Below are positions 21,938 to 34,721 of a stretch of 64,000 bases of DNA, one piece after another. Below the pieces are notes generated by a model. The model had not been told where the DNA came from. It saw only the letters and a program-made list of their open reading frames with translations, and did not search any database. Each line of letters opens with the position of its first letter. Position 1 is the first letter of the stretch. A program made the position numbers and the translations under genes. The DNA is taken from contig JAVFKD010000015.1 of the NCBI GenBank assembly GCA_036429605.1, positions 1,201,421 through 1,265,420 on the forward strand. The letters run 5' to 3'. Origin of the DNA: Cladobotryum mycophilum. Its lineage: Eukaryota > Ascomycota > Sordariomycetes > Hypocreales > Hypocreaceae.

Positions 21938-22490
21938 GAAATCATGAGGACCCCCTCTTCCTATTATGGTTTCTTTCTTGTACTCATGGTTCTACATGTC
22001 ATCAGCATTATTGGCAGGGTGTGGAGTTGGTGGATACCCTATGCTCACGGCTATGGTTCTTTTCAGGTCCTTTTCCTTTTATATGATTGATGGCTGGTCT
22101 ACCTTTTCACTACCGCTAGTTCGCGGACCTACCCAGTTTTTTGTTTTTAAATCCCCCTTTCCGACCTCTAATGATCCGAGGCCTCAGGCATGTTCACATT
22201 TAGGAGTTTAAGGGGGCGCAGAATCCGTCGCAGATTAGTGCAACTATGTGTCAATGAACGGCATATCACTTTTCATTCACGATGTCTTCACGTCTACGGT
22301 TTTGCAACCCATTAGTGGTTTTGATATTGTAACTAGATGGCTACCAAAAAAATCTTGCCTAAATGGCACGGTAACAAAATTGAGGTTATGCTTGCGTCGC
22401 TTCCCCCAGTGACATTCCACCCAAATAAGATGCGCGTTCATCAATATATATCCCCCAAGTCCCGTGAAATAAATATCATTAAAGCATCCA
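21938..22490. other. Convergent 3' UTR region
   Basis: Shared 3' flank of the plus-strand RRM gene and the minus-strand DCP2 gene. It is AT-rich with only short frames; no gene seen. Confidence 0.6.
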
Positions 22491-25140
22491 TCAGCGTCCG
22501 GCATTGTTCGTAACAGATTGAAGATAATCTAACAAGAAACTCTGATCCGCCGGAGAAATCGGGGTCTCATTACCAGTTCGAGATGGGGCAATAGAGGCAA
22601 TGCGAGATCTTGGTGTCTCGCCAGTAGAGGAGCCCTGGTGACTGGGCTCTCGTCTCATGCTAGAAGTACTACCAGTTTGCATGCTCTGCTGCGCTCCAAA
22701 AAGGGATAGCAACTGTCTCTTCTGCTCCTGGGATACATCTGGTCGGTGAGTTTGTGCCCCAGGCGATGGTGCCGAGGGTAGCGCTGTGGTTGGGTTGACA
22801 ACATTGACGGAACGAGGCTGCGCCGTGGAGGTGTATACCGAGACATTGAATGGCGACTGTGGCTTTTCTATTGGGCTGATAGACTGAAGTGTCTGGCCCC
22901 GTTGAAGGATGCGGGTTGGCTGTGGTGGGCCAGCCTTTGTATTGCGAGCAGAGCTTGGAGACTTTCCTGTCGTCCTAGCGTGAAGAGGGGAACCGCCAGC
23001 CGACTTTTTGTTCGAGTATTTGTCCTTTTTGTGAATAGACAGACGGTTAATGGGAAGCGTTTCAGGGTGAACGTTCGGATGCACTTGTGCTCGTTGTCTA
23101 CTGGCTGGAATGGTACCTTGAAGCTGTGCCAGCAACTCCTTGTCGGCCTGAATGACCGAGCCGACAGCTTCTTTCCCTTCTTCTTGTCTCTCACTAATCT
23201 GGTTGGTCGCTGCATCTGAGCCTTGCTTCTTGAAGAGATCTAGAAGTGCTGATTTGTGCTGAGTTTGGTGTGGTGGGCCAACAGCAGATCCTGCGAGCTC
23301 GCTAGGACTCTTTGGACCTGCCTGAACACTAGGAATCCTTTGGGGTGCCGCATATTGACTATACGGAGACGAATACTGTTGACCAACATGAGGACTTGTA
23401 CCGAGTTGTTGAGGCTGTTGAGCTTCTTTGGGTGGCTCATTGGGTGCAGGAGGGACATGACCCTGTTTGAAAGCGTTAAGCAGTGCAAGTGCTTGTCCAT
23501 TAAGTGGAGTCTGCCTCGAAAGGCTTGGGGACAGTTGTGGTTGTAATGGCATCTGGCCTGGTTGGCCAAATGGCAATGGTTGAGACCCTATGATCGGGAA
23601 GTTTGGCACCGCTGTTCCAGGGTGACTTGCTGGTGGTAGACCTTGTGGGAACATGCTACCACCATATGCAGTTGTCTGGGACTGTTGAGGGAGAGGAGGA
23701 GGCTGAATTAGAGAAACAGGATTTGTAGTATAGTTTTGTTGTCCTCCGTTATATCCCTGGTATGGAGGAGAAATAACATGGCCAGGGTAGCCGGGATAGC
23801 CCTGAGGTGGTAAACCACCATGACTCTGAGCTTGGTTTGGAGGCAGATTCCATCCTGGAGCCACCTGATTCGGAGGCAAGACAAAAGAAGGTGGTGGATG
23901 ATGCATGTCATGGGGGCCATGACGCATATTATTGGTGTGGTGATGGGGATCCTGTGGTTGTCCTGCTTCTGAAATTGTAAGATCTGCAGGAGTGTGCGGC
24001 ATCTGTGATGGGGGTTGAAGCGGGCGCCCCATTGTAGCTGCGGCGGGGTTTGAGGGCTGGAGAAGAGAAAGTAGTGCACTAGCTTTGTTCTCAGGAGGCG
24101 GTGCAGGAACCAACTCAGGGGCCTCAGTCTTTGGCTGCATATTTAATAGACGCTGTAGCTCTCTCGTAGCTCCATCAAGGCTTTCAATCGGTGGGATGTT
24201 GGACACAGAGGCTGGAGCCCACGACTCGTCCTCCGTGGGTTCTTCCTCGATAGGTAAATGGTGATTGAGTGGATTGAGATATTGCCCGCTGATGACTCCC
24301 CTCTCAGTTACCTTCTTTTGCTGTGAGACTATCCATTTCTTCAACGGGATTAAAAACGGCGTAACCATATAAAATTTATTGGCGTTGGTGCCAGGGCCAC
24401 TAGAGTCATACTGGTGGTGATTCTGGGTCCCCTTCTTACGGAGAGTGGGAAGCTCGGAGAGTTTGTACCAATCAATCTTGCTAATCTCCTTTCTTGTCCG
24501 TGGTTGGAAATTTGTATCCATGGGGACGTCTCGGAAGACGTAGAGACGAAGATGTTGTTCCCTCATGGGAATCTCGATGTACTTTGGCTTTACATCGGTT
24601 GGTACCAAGCCTGCTTCTCGCAGGTCCAAGCCGGTCTCCTCATACACTTCGCGGATTGCACAATCCAAATCATCTTCGTCCTTGTTGATCTTGCCTCGTG
24701 GAAAACTCCAGTTGGCACCCTTCTTCCAACCCTTGACCAAGACTACTGAGTCCATATCATGATTGAGCAAGATGGCACCCCGCACAGGCACTCGTGTCTT
24801 GTACTGCAGAAACTCCTCGAATGCCTGGATGTGATTCTCAACAGAGAAAGATGCCAGCAGAGGGCAGTGTTGAAAGATGCGGAGACAAAAGGTGCGAAGT
24901 GTCATAGACGGGAGTGAGGGATCGAGGGGTCGGATAAAGTCTTCATAGAACCATTGTGCTTCTTCGACTTGGAAGCAGATTCGGGCAACTGAAGATAGAT
25001 CTTCTTGTGGTAGATTAATGATGAAGCGGACACAGAGGTCGTCCAACCCTATCGCAACATGTAAGCACGTTTGATCTTGAATAGTTAAGTGATGGAAATA
25101 TTTGCGTACAATCCTCCAACTGCATCGATCGTCCAGCCAT
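22491..25140 (-). CDS. DCP2: mRNA decapping enzyme subunit Dcp2
   Basis: CDS complement(join(22491..25048,25110..25140)), 862 aa. Nudix hydrolase that removes the 5' m7G cap and commits mRNA to 5'-3' decay in the cytoplasm with Dcp1. The short first exon encodes MAGRSMQLED, and a 61-bp intron splits the Trp codon before LDDLCVRFIINLP. The Dcp2 regulatory domain (box A) spans about residues 11-95. The Nudix domain follows with GWKKGANWSFPRGKI and the full Nudix box GX5EX7REVYEETGL at about 129-151; the catalytic glutamates are at 147-148. Box B is near KYIEIPMREQHLRLYVFRD. The remaining 600 residues are disordered and rich in Pro, Gln and Ser, as in other filamentous fungi, with repeated hydrophobic patches such as ALLSLLQ, ALLDLFKKQ and QLLSLFG. 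Such patches serve as helical leucine-rich binding motifs for decay factors. Confidence 0.95.
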
Positions 25141-26419
25141 TATTTCTTTGTTTCTTTCCAGTCTCTCAACCTATTCCATGCTCCGAAGGGTGATGTAAAA
25201 TTCGGATTATCTACGAAGCACAGGCCTCGGTTCTCACGATTTAGCTTGGCAGTAGTCGGTTCGCAAATGTGAGAGGATAATGGGCATTATTGTTGACTTG
25301 AAGTCGATTCTCCCTTGGTCCCGCGGCGTAGGAATGAACTGCGACACACGCAACAGCCACGAAGATACAGCTAGCTAGCCTCTTGGCGAAACGTCTAGAG
25401 CAAGCGAGATGGCTTTGTTGAGGACAAAGAGCGCGTTGGGGGACGATGCGACGGACAAGGTTGTTAGGGGATTTGAAGCTTGTTTTGTTCGCAAGAGTAA
25501 GTTGATCACAACCTTGGGAATATCAAGAATCAAACTAGGCTGCCCGCTTTACTGCGGGAGGAAAGGTCAGTGCACCGTCTGTGGTTGGGGCGAGAATATG
25601 CTGCGCACTGTGCGATTGCGGGGAGGGCGACATATGAACAGGTGTCAATACCATGCATCGCACAGTGTGTACCTAGGACACATAGCTCCAGCCACATGCA
25701 CTGCCGTATTCCAGCCCGACCTCTGTGGCGGTGTCAAAGCGGCCGCCCATAGAACAGGTTCGAGATTGGTGTGGCTTGAGAGGCCACCACCTGCATCAGC
25801 GTCTGTGATTCCCTGTTTGCTCAAAATTACAAGTGTTGAGGACTCCGGTAGTTGACTACAGGGCCTTTGATTGGCTACAATTCAGACACATGCTGCTCCT
25901 GATTGGAGACAGCGCATCTCATTCAGATGCACCACGTCAAACAAGAGAAGCGTCTGCCACTAAATTACATCATCGCCACTAAAGGCCGCCTACCTGGATA
26001 TGCCGATGATAGTCGGTCCCCCCAAAACAGGAATTCAATAGTGAATGCATATTACAATGACATACTGATGTTGAATTTTTTCTTCTTCATAGGCTCCCTC
26101 ACCGATATAAATAAAGAGCTCAACCCTTTAATCACTTTTTCTTTTTCTTGGTGCAGCGGCAAACAAAGACGTGGGCTTACTTGTCCCTGTTTCTAATTTC
26201 TTGTTTGGCTTTGGTTGGCTGTCGCCGCCTTGTTCTAAAAACGGACACGCGAAACGGCGGCTCCTGAAACAAACGAAGAACAAGCAATTCGCCAATCGAC
26301 AAACTTACCTCCAAAGACCCTTGAATTGAAAGCAGGTACATAAATAATTGCTGCTGTCTTCTGCATCAGAGCCATTCGAATCTCAATTATTTTCAATCCC
26401 TACACAAATTCAAGCAACC
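25141..26419. other. Divergent promoter region, no confident gene
   Basis: Between DCP2 and the DUF4112 gene. An ATG-initiated frame at 25409-25855 (148 codons) has no recognisable domain and unclear codon bias, so I do not call it. The remainder has no repeat or RNA gene that I can identify. Confidence 0.5.
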
Positions 26420-27440
26420 ATGACGAGCATATTAGCAAAGGCCATCAGCAAGAGGATTCTTAAGGAATCTGTAACCAATAAGTTTGGCTCAGAGGTACGT
26501 GAACCATCTACTGGCACCAACGTGTCCGCTTGCCTAGATCTGACACCTTTTTTTGCAGGATCCTTACTTTGAGCAAGTCCCGGCGACCAGGCTCGATGGG
26601 AGACCCACTGGCAAGGTCAAGAAGCGCAAGAAGGCCTTGCCCCCTGGAATCTCAGAGCACGATGGAAAGGTCTTGACCAAGGTCAAGAGACGAGCTTATC
26701 GTCTCGACATGTCGCTATTCAACTTTCTTGGGATCCGTTTTGGCTGGAGTAGCGTCTTGGGATTAATTCCTGCGTAAGTCGCCATCATCTACCCTACTTA
26801 CCAAAAGCGCAAATACTAACATGCACGTCTATATAGGGCTGGCGATGCACTAGATGCCTTTATGGCTTTAATGGTGTTTAGAACCTGCTGTCAAGTGGAA
26901 GGCGGCCTCCCAGCATCGCTCAAATTCTGGATGTTGATAAATATTGTGGTTGACTTTTTTATCGGACTGGTTCCTTTCCTGGGCGACCTTGCTGATGCTG
27001 TGTTCCGAGCAAACACTCGTAATGCAACATTGTTGGAGCAGCACTTGCGCGAAAAGGGCAAAAAGGAACTTCGGAAGAGTGGATTGCCAGTTCCGGCCGT
27101 CGACCCCAGCAGCGCCGAAGAGTACGACAGAATCCAGCGAGAGGATCCTCCAGGGTATTCCTCAGAATCGCCGTCAAGGCATGAGACCGGGACCTCGCCC
27201 CCCGATATGATAGCCGAGAGCGTCGTGAAGCACTGCGGCAGCCCGACCCAGCCCGGGTACGAGATAACCGGTCCGGGGGTTATTTCGGGCGCAATACAAC
27301 TCGCCTACCCGATCCTGAGATGGGTCACGGGGAACCCAACAGGCACCAGAGTGCTCGGCAACAACGTGGACGACGTTGAGATTGCTGAACCGCTACCGTC
27401 CAGCTGGGGCTGCCAAGCACCTACGCATACGCAGCGATGA
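26420..27440 (+). CDS. DUF4112 membrane protein
   Basis: CDS join(26420..26494,26559..26773,26837..27440), 297 aa. Exon joins give NKFGSE|DPYFEQVP and LGLIPA|AGDALDAF. A basic stretch VKKRKKALPPG is followed by the DUF4112 domain (about residues 60-165) with KVKRRAYRLDMSLFNFLGIRFGWSSV (two blocks), GDALDAFMALMVFRTC and two hydrophobic segments, LKFWMLINIVVDFFIGL and VPFLGDLADAVFRANTRN. The C terminus is polar and Pro/Ser-rich. The family is widespread in fungi and bacteria and has no established function. Both introns are short and canonical. Confidence 0.9.
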
Positions 27441-28905
27441 AATTTCTTTTGTTCTCGGTCTTGGGATATACACGCCAGTACTGGCAGATAAATGATGCTA
27501 CATGAGATGATTCACGGGTTTGGAATGGAATGGGTGTACTAATGGTATGCGGGCTCTGGGGAGTTTATCTTTGATTTTCTATTATCTGTTTCCTTGCGTT
27601 TTTGGGGGCTCGCTTGAATGCGACGGAAAAAATCTTTGATGGATGGGAATTGGCGGTGGGTCAACTGTATTATATTGTGCAGTATGCAATGGGTTGGGAG
27701 GCATAGATGCCTTCATACAAAAAATAGTACATAGATATACAAATCTTTCATGATTGTACAAGCAAGAAGAAAAAACCTCATGTTCCACATCATGAAAGCA
27801 CAGCCCTGGCGGTTTCTCTGGTGATGCGCCATGTCATGCTGACTGAAGCGCCTTCTAATCATTAATCTGGAACCCAGCCGTTTTTTCGCCTCTGGTAGGC
27901 GAGGTGATGAGACTGGGGTAGCGGCTGTTGCTACGGAGTTCGGAATAAGGCTCTGTTTCTCAACAGGGGGCGCCTCCTTGAACGAAGGGGGCGGTTATCG
28001 AAAGATCCATGAATTAGAATTTTTAAGCAGGTTCTTCCTAACCCCTGCATATGGAGAAAAGCAAGGGGGGTAATTTGTCGCAATTGTGAGTTTCTACGTA
28101 ATTCTCAGTCATCCTTCAGGCTATTGTGTGGTTTGGTTCCAGAGCTCAGACCCCCTCTGCCATGGCAACTGGGTGGTGGTCTTTTCCGAGTTTCTTGCTC
28201 GGAGGGCTCGCAGGAGTTCGGTTGGAAGCCTTTCCCCTTGCATACGAGTAGGTATGTATGTGGATATGCGGAAATGTCTGTGATTGATGACTTGATGCTT
28301 TGCTCAGACTTGCTTGCTGATTGATAGCTTGGCGTTGAGGTGTGAATCATGACCAAGCTGCAGCCAAGCCAAGCTATTCTACTGCCCTTGCCTTGCACCC
28401 CTTTTGTTCCAGAGTCTTCTAATTTAGTAAAGATACCTTGACGCGACCGAGTATCTTCACGCGTCTTCCAATCGTAAAGCACTTTAAGCTTATAGATGGA
28501 GCACTAGGAGCTGTGATTCAACGCGCGTCAGCTAGTGGTTTCTAGGGGTACCCGGCTGGTACCTCAGCCCCGGCTCCTTGTCGCTCGACCCTAAACCGGT
28601 CTCACAACGGATCCCCATGCAAGCCCCAGTTAAGACCATCTTCTCCCAAAGCGGTACCAACACTTAAGTCGGTCCACTGAAGGACCCGCTGAAAAACACG
28701 TCTAGGACGCGTCGCGCTGCACGTGATAGCGCATCTCTGTCTGTACAAAAACCTCTGGCGCCACCCGTTGATATGGGCGAGAACCATCTCAATCATCGCG
28801 TCTGCACATCATCCCAAGCTGAGCCCACGTCAATTAGCATTTGATTTACGCGCTCTTCGATCTGCTAAGACCTCATCTTCATATCACTCCATCACATCAT
28901 ACACA
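27441..28905. other. Intergenic; RNR2 promoter
   Basis: About 1.46 kb with only short frames. The right half holds several ACGCG-type boxes, listed separately, and is the likely promoter of the ribonucleotide reductase gene. No gene seen in the left half. Confidence 0.6.
28459..28852 (+). promoter_or_regulatory. Cluster of MCB-like (ACGCGT/ACGCG) boxes before RNR small-subunit gene
   Basis: ACGCGT occurs at 28459-28464 and 28707-28712, ACGCGCGT at 28521-28528 and ACGCG at 28848-28852, the last 54 bp before the ATG. ACGCGT is the binding site of the G1/S factor MBF, which drives ribonucleotide reductase genes in yeasts. The clustering supports cell-cycle control here by analogy. Confidence 0.5.
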
Positions 28906-30290
28906 ATGGCTGCCCAGGTCACTCCCTCAAAGCAGGTAAGCACTGACCAGGCGGCATATCGCGTCTCGCTTAATTGACGATATTAACTGATTCAATTCTA
29001 GGCTGCTTCTGCCATTGAGTCCCTAAAGATGGAATCCCCTATCAAGAAGCTCAACTTCAACGCCTCCAACAAGGAGAACCAGCCCCTCGACGAGTCCGCG
29101 GTTGAGTCCTTGGCCAAGCAGATTGACGACAACCACAAGCCTATCGAGGCCAAGACCGAGGAGAAGTCTATTGCTCTCACAGTCAAGAAGGTCGAGGAAC
29201 TCGATGAGCCTATTCTCCAGGAGAATCCCCAGCGATTCGTCCTCTTTCCCATCAAGTACCATGAGGTATGTCTTACACACCGAGACGCGTAAAGTGGTAA
29301 CCCCACCATGAAGGACCCCCCGGCTAACAGTCACATTAGATCTGGCAAATGTACAAGAAGGCCGAGGCCTCTTTCTGGACCGCCGAGGAGATTGATCTGT
29401 CCAAGGATCTCCACGACTGGAACAACCGCCTGAACGATGACGAGAAATACTTCATCTCCCACATTCTTGCCTTCTTTGCTGCCTCCGACGGCATTGTCAA
29501 CGAGAACTTGGTTGAGCGATTCAGCGGCGAAGTCCAGATCCCCGAGGCACGATGCTTTTACGGTTTCCAAATCATGATGGAGAACATCCACTCCGAGACC
29601 TACTCTCTGTTGATCGATTCTTACATCAAGGAGAACAGCCAGCGCACTTACCTCTTCAATGCTATTGAGACCATTCCCTGCATCCGCAAGAAGGCCGATT
29701 GGGCTATCCGATGGATTCAGGACAAGGACTCTTCCTTTGCCCAGCGTCTTGTTGCTTTTGCTGCCGTCGAGGGTATCTTCTTCAGCGGCGCTTTCGCTTC
29801 CATTTTCTGGCTCAAGAAGCGTGGTCTCATGCCTGGCTTGACCTTTTCCAATGAACTCATCTCTCGTGACGAGGGTCTTCACACAGACTTTGCCTGTCTC
29901 CTGCACTCTCACCTCCGAAACCGTGCCAGCAAGGAGGTCATTCGTGAGATCATCACCGATGCTGTCAGAATTGAGCAAGAGTTCTTGACCGAGGCTCTCC
30001 CTTGCGCCCTGCTGGGAATGAACTCTACCTTGATGAAGCAGTACATTGAGTTCGTTGCCGATCGTCTGCTTGTTGCTCTCGGAAACGAGAAGATCTACAA
30101 GGCTACCAACCCCTTTGACTTCATGGAGAACATCTCCCTTGGCGGCAAGACCAACTTCTTTGAGAAGCGTGTCGGTGACTACCAGAAGGCTGGTGTCATG
30201 AACAGCACCAAGAAGCCCGCTGATGCCACTACCTCGGAAGAGGCCAAGAATGAGAACGGTGGTGACTTTGCCTTTGATGAGGACTTTTAA
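28906..30290 (+). CDS. RNR2: Ribonucleoside-diphosphate reductase small subunit
   Basis: CDS join(28906..28935,29002..29265,29340..30290), 414 aa. Class Ia R2 subunit carrying the diiron-tyrosyl radical that lets the large subunit reduce NDPs to dNTPs for DNA synthesis. Exon 1 encodes MAAQVTPSKQ. The variable N terminus is rich in Lys and Glu and contains NKENQP. The core starts at VLFPIKYHE|IWQMYKKAEASFW. Diiron ligands and radical site are visible: D148 (AASDGIVNENL), E179 and H182 with the radical Tyr186 (ENIHSETYSLL), and the RDEGLHTDFA motif. The C terminus ends DFAFDEDF, the tail that docks on the large subunit. Both introns are in phase 0. It is bordered by MCB-like promoter boxes. Confidence 0.97.
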
Positions 30291-30742
30291 GTGTTCCATG
30301 CATATACCCCGTTCTCATTTTGGTTTTTTTATGTGTACATTGTAAAGCAGTAAACTGCGGTTTGGCTGGAGGGTTGGCGTTTTAGACAAGGAGGGGCATG
30401 TCACATTTGGTAATGTCTGTTCCGATATGAGGGAGGTCATAGTGCAGGCGTTCAGGTATTGTGGGATTTGATGCCTTTCTTTGTGGAAACGGTTTAGTAA
30501 TTGGCACGAATTGTGTTGGATGCATCATGATATATTGTACGGAGTACGTAGCAGACGTTTGAATAATCCAGCCTAGAGAAGCTGGCAATGAATGAAAAAC
30601 ATATCTAGTTGTACGATTGTGTGTCCTTGGTCTTGTTTCGCTCGTCTTTCTCGTGTCATGATGGGCTTATATCCACAGGTGATTTTCATGGCGCTTCAGC
30701 TTACTTGAAGTGTTCATCTCAACATTGCAATATATATCCAGC
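30291..30742. other. Convergent 3' flanks
   Basis: 3' flanks of RNR2 (plus) and SRP9 (minus); no gene or RNA seen. Confidence 0.6.
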
Positions 30743-31309
30743 TCATTTCTTTCCCTTCTTCTTTTTCTTTCCACCACCTCCTTGTTGCTGAGTCTGTTGC
30801 GCCTCTCCAGCAGCATTCCCCTCCGCTGGCGTAGAAGTCCCCGCGGCATCGGCATCCGGCATGCCCTCCTCGGGGATATCAGGCACACCCGCCATGCCCC
30901 TTCCTAACCGCCCCAGCGCAGCATAGACTAGACGTGAAACCTCTGCGGCCTTGGTGGTCTTGTATTTGAGAGTGACACCGCTGACGGGGTCGTAGGTCTT
31001 GAGGACGAGGACAGCGCGAGGGGGTTTGGGTTCTGTGGGCTGGGCGGCGGCGGCGTTGGGGTCTTCGGATTCGGATTTGCGAGGTTTGACGGGTTTGATG
31101 GAATATCTTGTTGTGACGCGGGTCTGCGCCAAGGGTCAGTTTTAAGTCTTATTCGTTGCGGTATCGGGTTGGTAGAGAGGAGTTGAAGATGCGACAGAGG
31201 GGGAGGCGGAAGAAGTGATAAGAATTTTTGCTCATACAGTAGCAGGTCTAGCCTCAATGAGGAGGGCGGATTGGTCGAGCCATTCCTGGCTTGTCTTGAA
31301 GTATGGCAT
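30743..31309 (-). CDS. Signal recognition particle SRP9-type protein
   Basis: CDS complement(join(30743..31123,31238..31309)), 150 aa. SRP9 pairs with SRP14 on the Alu domain of SRP RNA and causes elongation arrest during co-translational targeting to the ER. The first exon gives MPYFKTSQEWLDQSALLIEA, the diagnostic SRP9 opening. A 114-bp intron follows. The second exon gives TRVTTRYSIKPVKP, a VLVLKTYDPVSGVTLKYKT strand segment and VSRLVYAALGRLGRGMAG. The C-terminal extension is Gln/Gly-rich and ends in a poly-Lys tail (GGGGKKKKKGKK), as in many fungal SRP9-21 proteins. Confidence 0.9.
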
Positions 31310-32438
31310 TTTGTTATGATGGCGAATGCGCCGTGTATTTTGGGGGTGGATAGGAGGAGGAGGAAGAAGGCTGACGCTGTGTCGCTGATCTGAACAGCAG
31401 AGCTATGATAGATAGTGCGATATGGATTGGATGCGATAATGGAGATGGTGGGATTTGTTTGCTGGTGGGGCTGGACCAATGCTCATTCCTTGGTGGGGCA
31501 AAATTAAATCTAAAGGGCAACCCTGGAGGGCCAGCCTTGCGTCATGAAGTCATAAGAAAATGCTAAAAAAGAAATCGGGTAACCTTCTCTTTATTAAACA
31601 TTACATTTACCAGGTATTATTTACTTATTGATTAGATTATAAAATAAAATAAAATACTACGTACCTAGTAGTATTAAACCATACTTGGGATCCTATGGTA
31701 CAATTGTCTACCTCCATATAACAAGTAAGGTCTCTAGCTACCGAGTCGCTAACCTGGAAGCTATATAGATCTGGTACTTGGACAGTACTTAGCCAGTATT
31801 TTATTTGCAGTGATTCCCATGGCAACTACAACCAAAGATTACTTACTAGATACCTCTAGGGCTATCTTCTCTAGGGCTCTCGAAAATAAAAAGCCATTTT
31901 CTTTCAATAACATCTCAAAATACTACTCTAGCCACACTGGTATACATGCACACATGGCGGTGCGCCAAAGGTGCTATCCATTCTTCTGATGGCATCGAAA
32001 GGATTTCCTGTTTGGGAAATAGCCCTGCCGTTCACTAATTTCCCCCGTCCTCCCACCAACCATCATTTCAGGCATAGCGGATGGCTTGCTCTTCTGGCTC
32101 AAATATCAAAGTTGGCCCAGACTCGAAATCGTCAGCGCTAGCGTCAGCCTTGTTCGGCAGTCAAAAGGCGGAAATCAACTACCGCACAGGTTGTATGATA
32201 ACCTTTTGAATGATTTGACGGCGTGGAGTTTCATCCTGCTGGATCAAGCTAGTTCCCTCGCATCGACGTCCCGAATCGTTCGAGGCGGCATCTAGAGTAA
32301 AATTGTGTTCCAAAATGAGGCATTCGATTGCGTGCCACATATATCAAGGGGTTCCATGCCCAGTTATGAACATTGGAACCCTAAGTCCATCCTCATATTT
32401 CATGTTTTGTACTTCAACGTCGTTATTCGACTCTAATC
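31310..32438. other. AT-rich intergenic region
   Basis: About 1.1 kb. 31550-31850 is notably AT-rich with dense TA steps and no open frame of interest. No gene seen. Confidence 0.6.
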
Positions 32439-34315
32439 ATGTTACACCCACTAATGCTGGTGGCTCTCCTGGCTGCTGCCGTCACCTCCGCCACGAACAT
32501 AACTCACAACTCACCTCTGCCGCCCATAGCAATCACCCATACGGGTATAATTCGTGGAGGTTCTTGTCCAAACTCAAATGTGAGGCTCTTTCAAGGCATC
32601 CCCTACGCAGAACCACCGGTGGGACAGTTGAGATTCAAGCCTCCGGAGCCATACAGTGGCCCTTACCCTAAAGGTTGGTTCGCGACGAAGCCTCCGCCGG
32701 CGTGTATCCAATGGCCTTCTGCCTTTGATGTTGATGGACCTACCTCGGAAGACTGGTAAGGAAGCCCAACAACTCTTCCCAAAAAAAAAGCCACTGTCTA
32801 ATGAGTGCTAACGGTGACTTATAATTAAAAGTCTATATCTGAATGTCTATATTCCGCCTGATGCTGTACCTGGGTCGGACTATCCTGTCAAAGTGTGGGC
32901 ATACGGCGGCGGCAATGATGGCGGCGCTCTCACGCTGCCTCTCTATGATGCCTGCAACCTCGCTACGGATAGCATCGTCGTCAGCTTCAACTACCGTCTT
33001 GGCCCCCTGGGTTTCCTCGCCTTTGCCGACGCTGGTATCCAGGGCAACATGGCTATTCAGGACTACCTAGCCGCCCTTACTTGGGTTCATCTCAACATTC
33101 GCGCCTTTGGCGGCGATAGGTCTAAAGTTGTGCTCTTCGGTCAGAGTGCTGGTGCAGATGATACATTCGTAGTGTCTACGCTCCCGGAGACTCCGCATCT
33201 CATATCCGCAGCCATCATGCAATCCGGAGGTGGAATGGACCTGATCCCGTATGAGACGGCACAGTACACCGGACGAAGTTATGCGGAAACGCTGAAATGC
33301 AAGAATGTATGTAACCAAAATCTCAAGTTCAGAACCCCCTGTTTACTGACGGTATTATAGCTGGCCTGTCTGCAGTCCAAGTCGGTCAAGAAGCTGATTG
33401 AAGCACGAGATCGAACTCCTGCTCTGCTAGATCCAACCCGGAACGGCGGCCTTTTAAGCGGCGTGTTTGGTATCGACCTGCCCAACATCACCAGCCTCGA
33501 CTCTCCAATTCTAGATGGCGTGATCATCAGGCGTGAGCCCCTCAAAGCTGGTATCAAGGTGCCCGTCCTCATCGGAGATAGTAAGTGCTCATCCGACACA
33601 CTTGGAAACTCAACCAGTCTAACATGCTATAGCCGAACGTGACAGCACTTTGCTTGTCATCCCTTATTACCTTTCCTCTCCATCCAGCTACCCCCTCAGC
33701 GAAGCAAACTATACCGATTTCCTCTCCCAATGGGGTCGTTTTGGCCCCAGGATAAAACAACTCTACCCCCTTTCTCACTTTAACGCCGCCGGCGACAACA
33801 CAACTGCTGTAATCTCTGCCATTTCACACATCATCACCGTCGCCAGCTACAACTGCGGTGCCTACAAGGTCCTCCGCACTGCTACGACCAGGGTACCCGC
33901 CTACGTATACCGCTTCAACCGTACGCTCTCATGCCCTTGGCTCTGGGAGGACGGCCAGGCGTTTCCCAGCCCCGAGCTGGCGCCGTTCTTCGGATCGACG
34001 CACACGGCTGAGCTCCCATTCATTTTTGGAAATATGGATAAGCAGCCTTGGGGGAATGGCACGTGCAATGCTAGCCTGGAGGACCGTGAGCTGAGCAAGA
34101 CTCTGATCAAAGTATGGACGAGCATGGCTCAAGAGGGACGTCCCACGTTTAGAGTTCGCGATTGGCCGGCGTTCAACGCCACCTCGCATAAGGGCTGGTA
34201 CATTCAGGATAAAATCGTCGTGCAGGATATCGATTTTGTAGAATGTGAGTTTTGGGATGGAATTTGGGCCGAGATGGGTGGTGTGATTCCTCCATGGCAG
34301 GCAGGCAGGCCCTAG
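32439..34315 (+). CDS. Secreted type-B carboxylesterase
   Basis: CDS join(32439..32755,32832..33306,33361..33580,33633..34315), 564 aa. Alpha/beta-hydrolase of the COesterase family, hydrolysing carboxylic esters outside the cell or in the secretory route. An N-terminal signal peptide (MLHPLMLVALLAAAVTSA) is followed by FQGIPYAEPPVGQLRF. CLYLNVYIPP is assembled across intron 1, and the oxyanion loop is YGGGNDGG. The nucleophile elbow GQSAGA places the catalytic Ser at about residue 211. The likely His region is STHTAELPFIFGN. The acidic member of the triad is not assigned. Several NxT/S sites suggest glycosylation. The three introns are 52-76 bp and canonical, so the gene appears intact. Confidence 0.9.
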
Positions 34316-34721
34316 TCCTGATGTCCATTGAGACGATGAGCCTCAGAAGGTTGTGAGGAATTTATGGGGGGATTATTTTAAAGGAGGCGCATCGATTGAC
34401 ATACCTTGTGGAGTCGGATATACTTTTGTAATCACAGGGATGTATCATCCTATTGTATCAATTTCATTCTGGTAGACAACCTAGATGGGTAGAGCAATCA
34501 TGCTTTCAAGATATTTTATGGGATTGTTCAACTTTGCAAGGTGATTATGTGTTTAGTACCAAAAAAAGGTACGTAGGGGGTTTACTCCATCGGAACCATT
34601 CTATTGCCATATTCATCCCTAGGGTATCTACACTTTGAGCTTTTAAACTATATTTTGTACAAGGATAGCATCGTAGGCTTCATTACTCTCCTCCACTAGT
34701 CATTTTACCCCAACATTCCAA
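34316..34721. other. Convergent 3' flanks
   Basis: 3' flanks of the esterase (plus) and SWD2 (minus). AT-rich, no gene seen. Confidence 0.6.

Noticed and set aside
25409..25855. 148-codon ATG frame between DCP2 and the DUF4112 gene
   Set aside because: No domain, unclear codon bias, and it lies in a divergent promoter region. Could be reconsidered with transcript data.
29331..30299. 322-codon open frame antisense to the ribonucleotide reductase gene
   Set aside because: It mirrors the strong codon bias of RNR2 on the opposite strand; the sense strand has full catalytic motifs.
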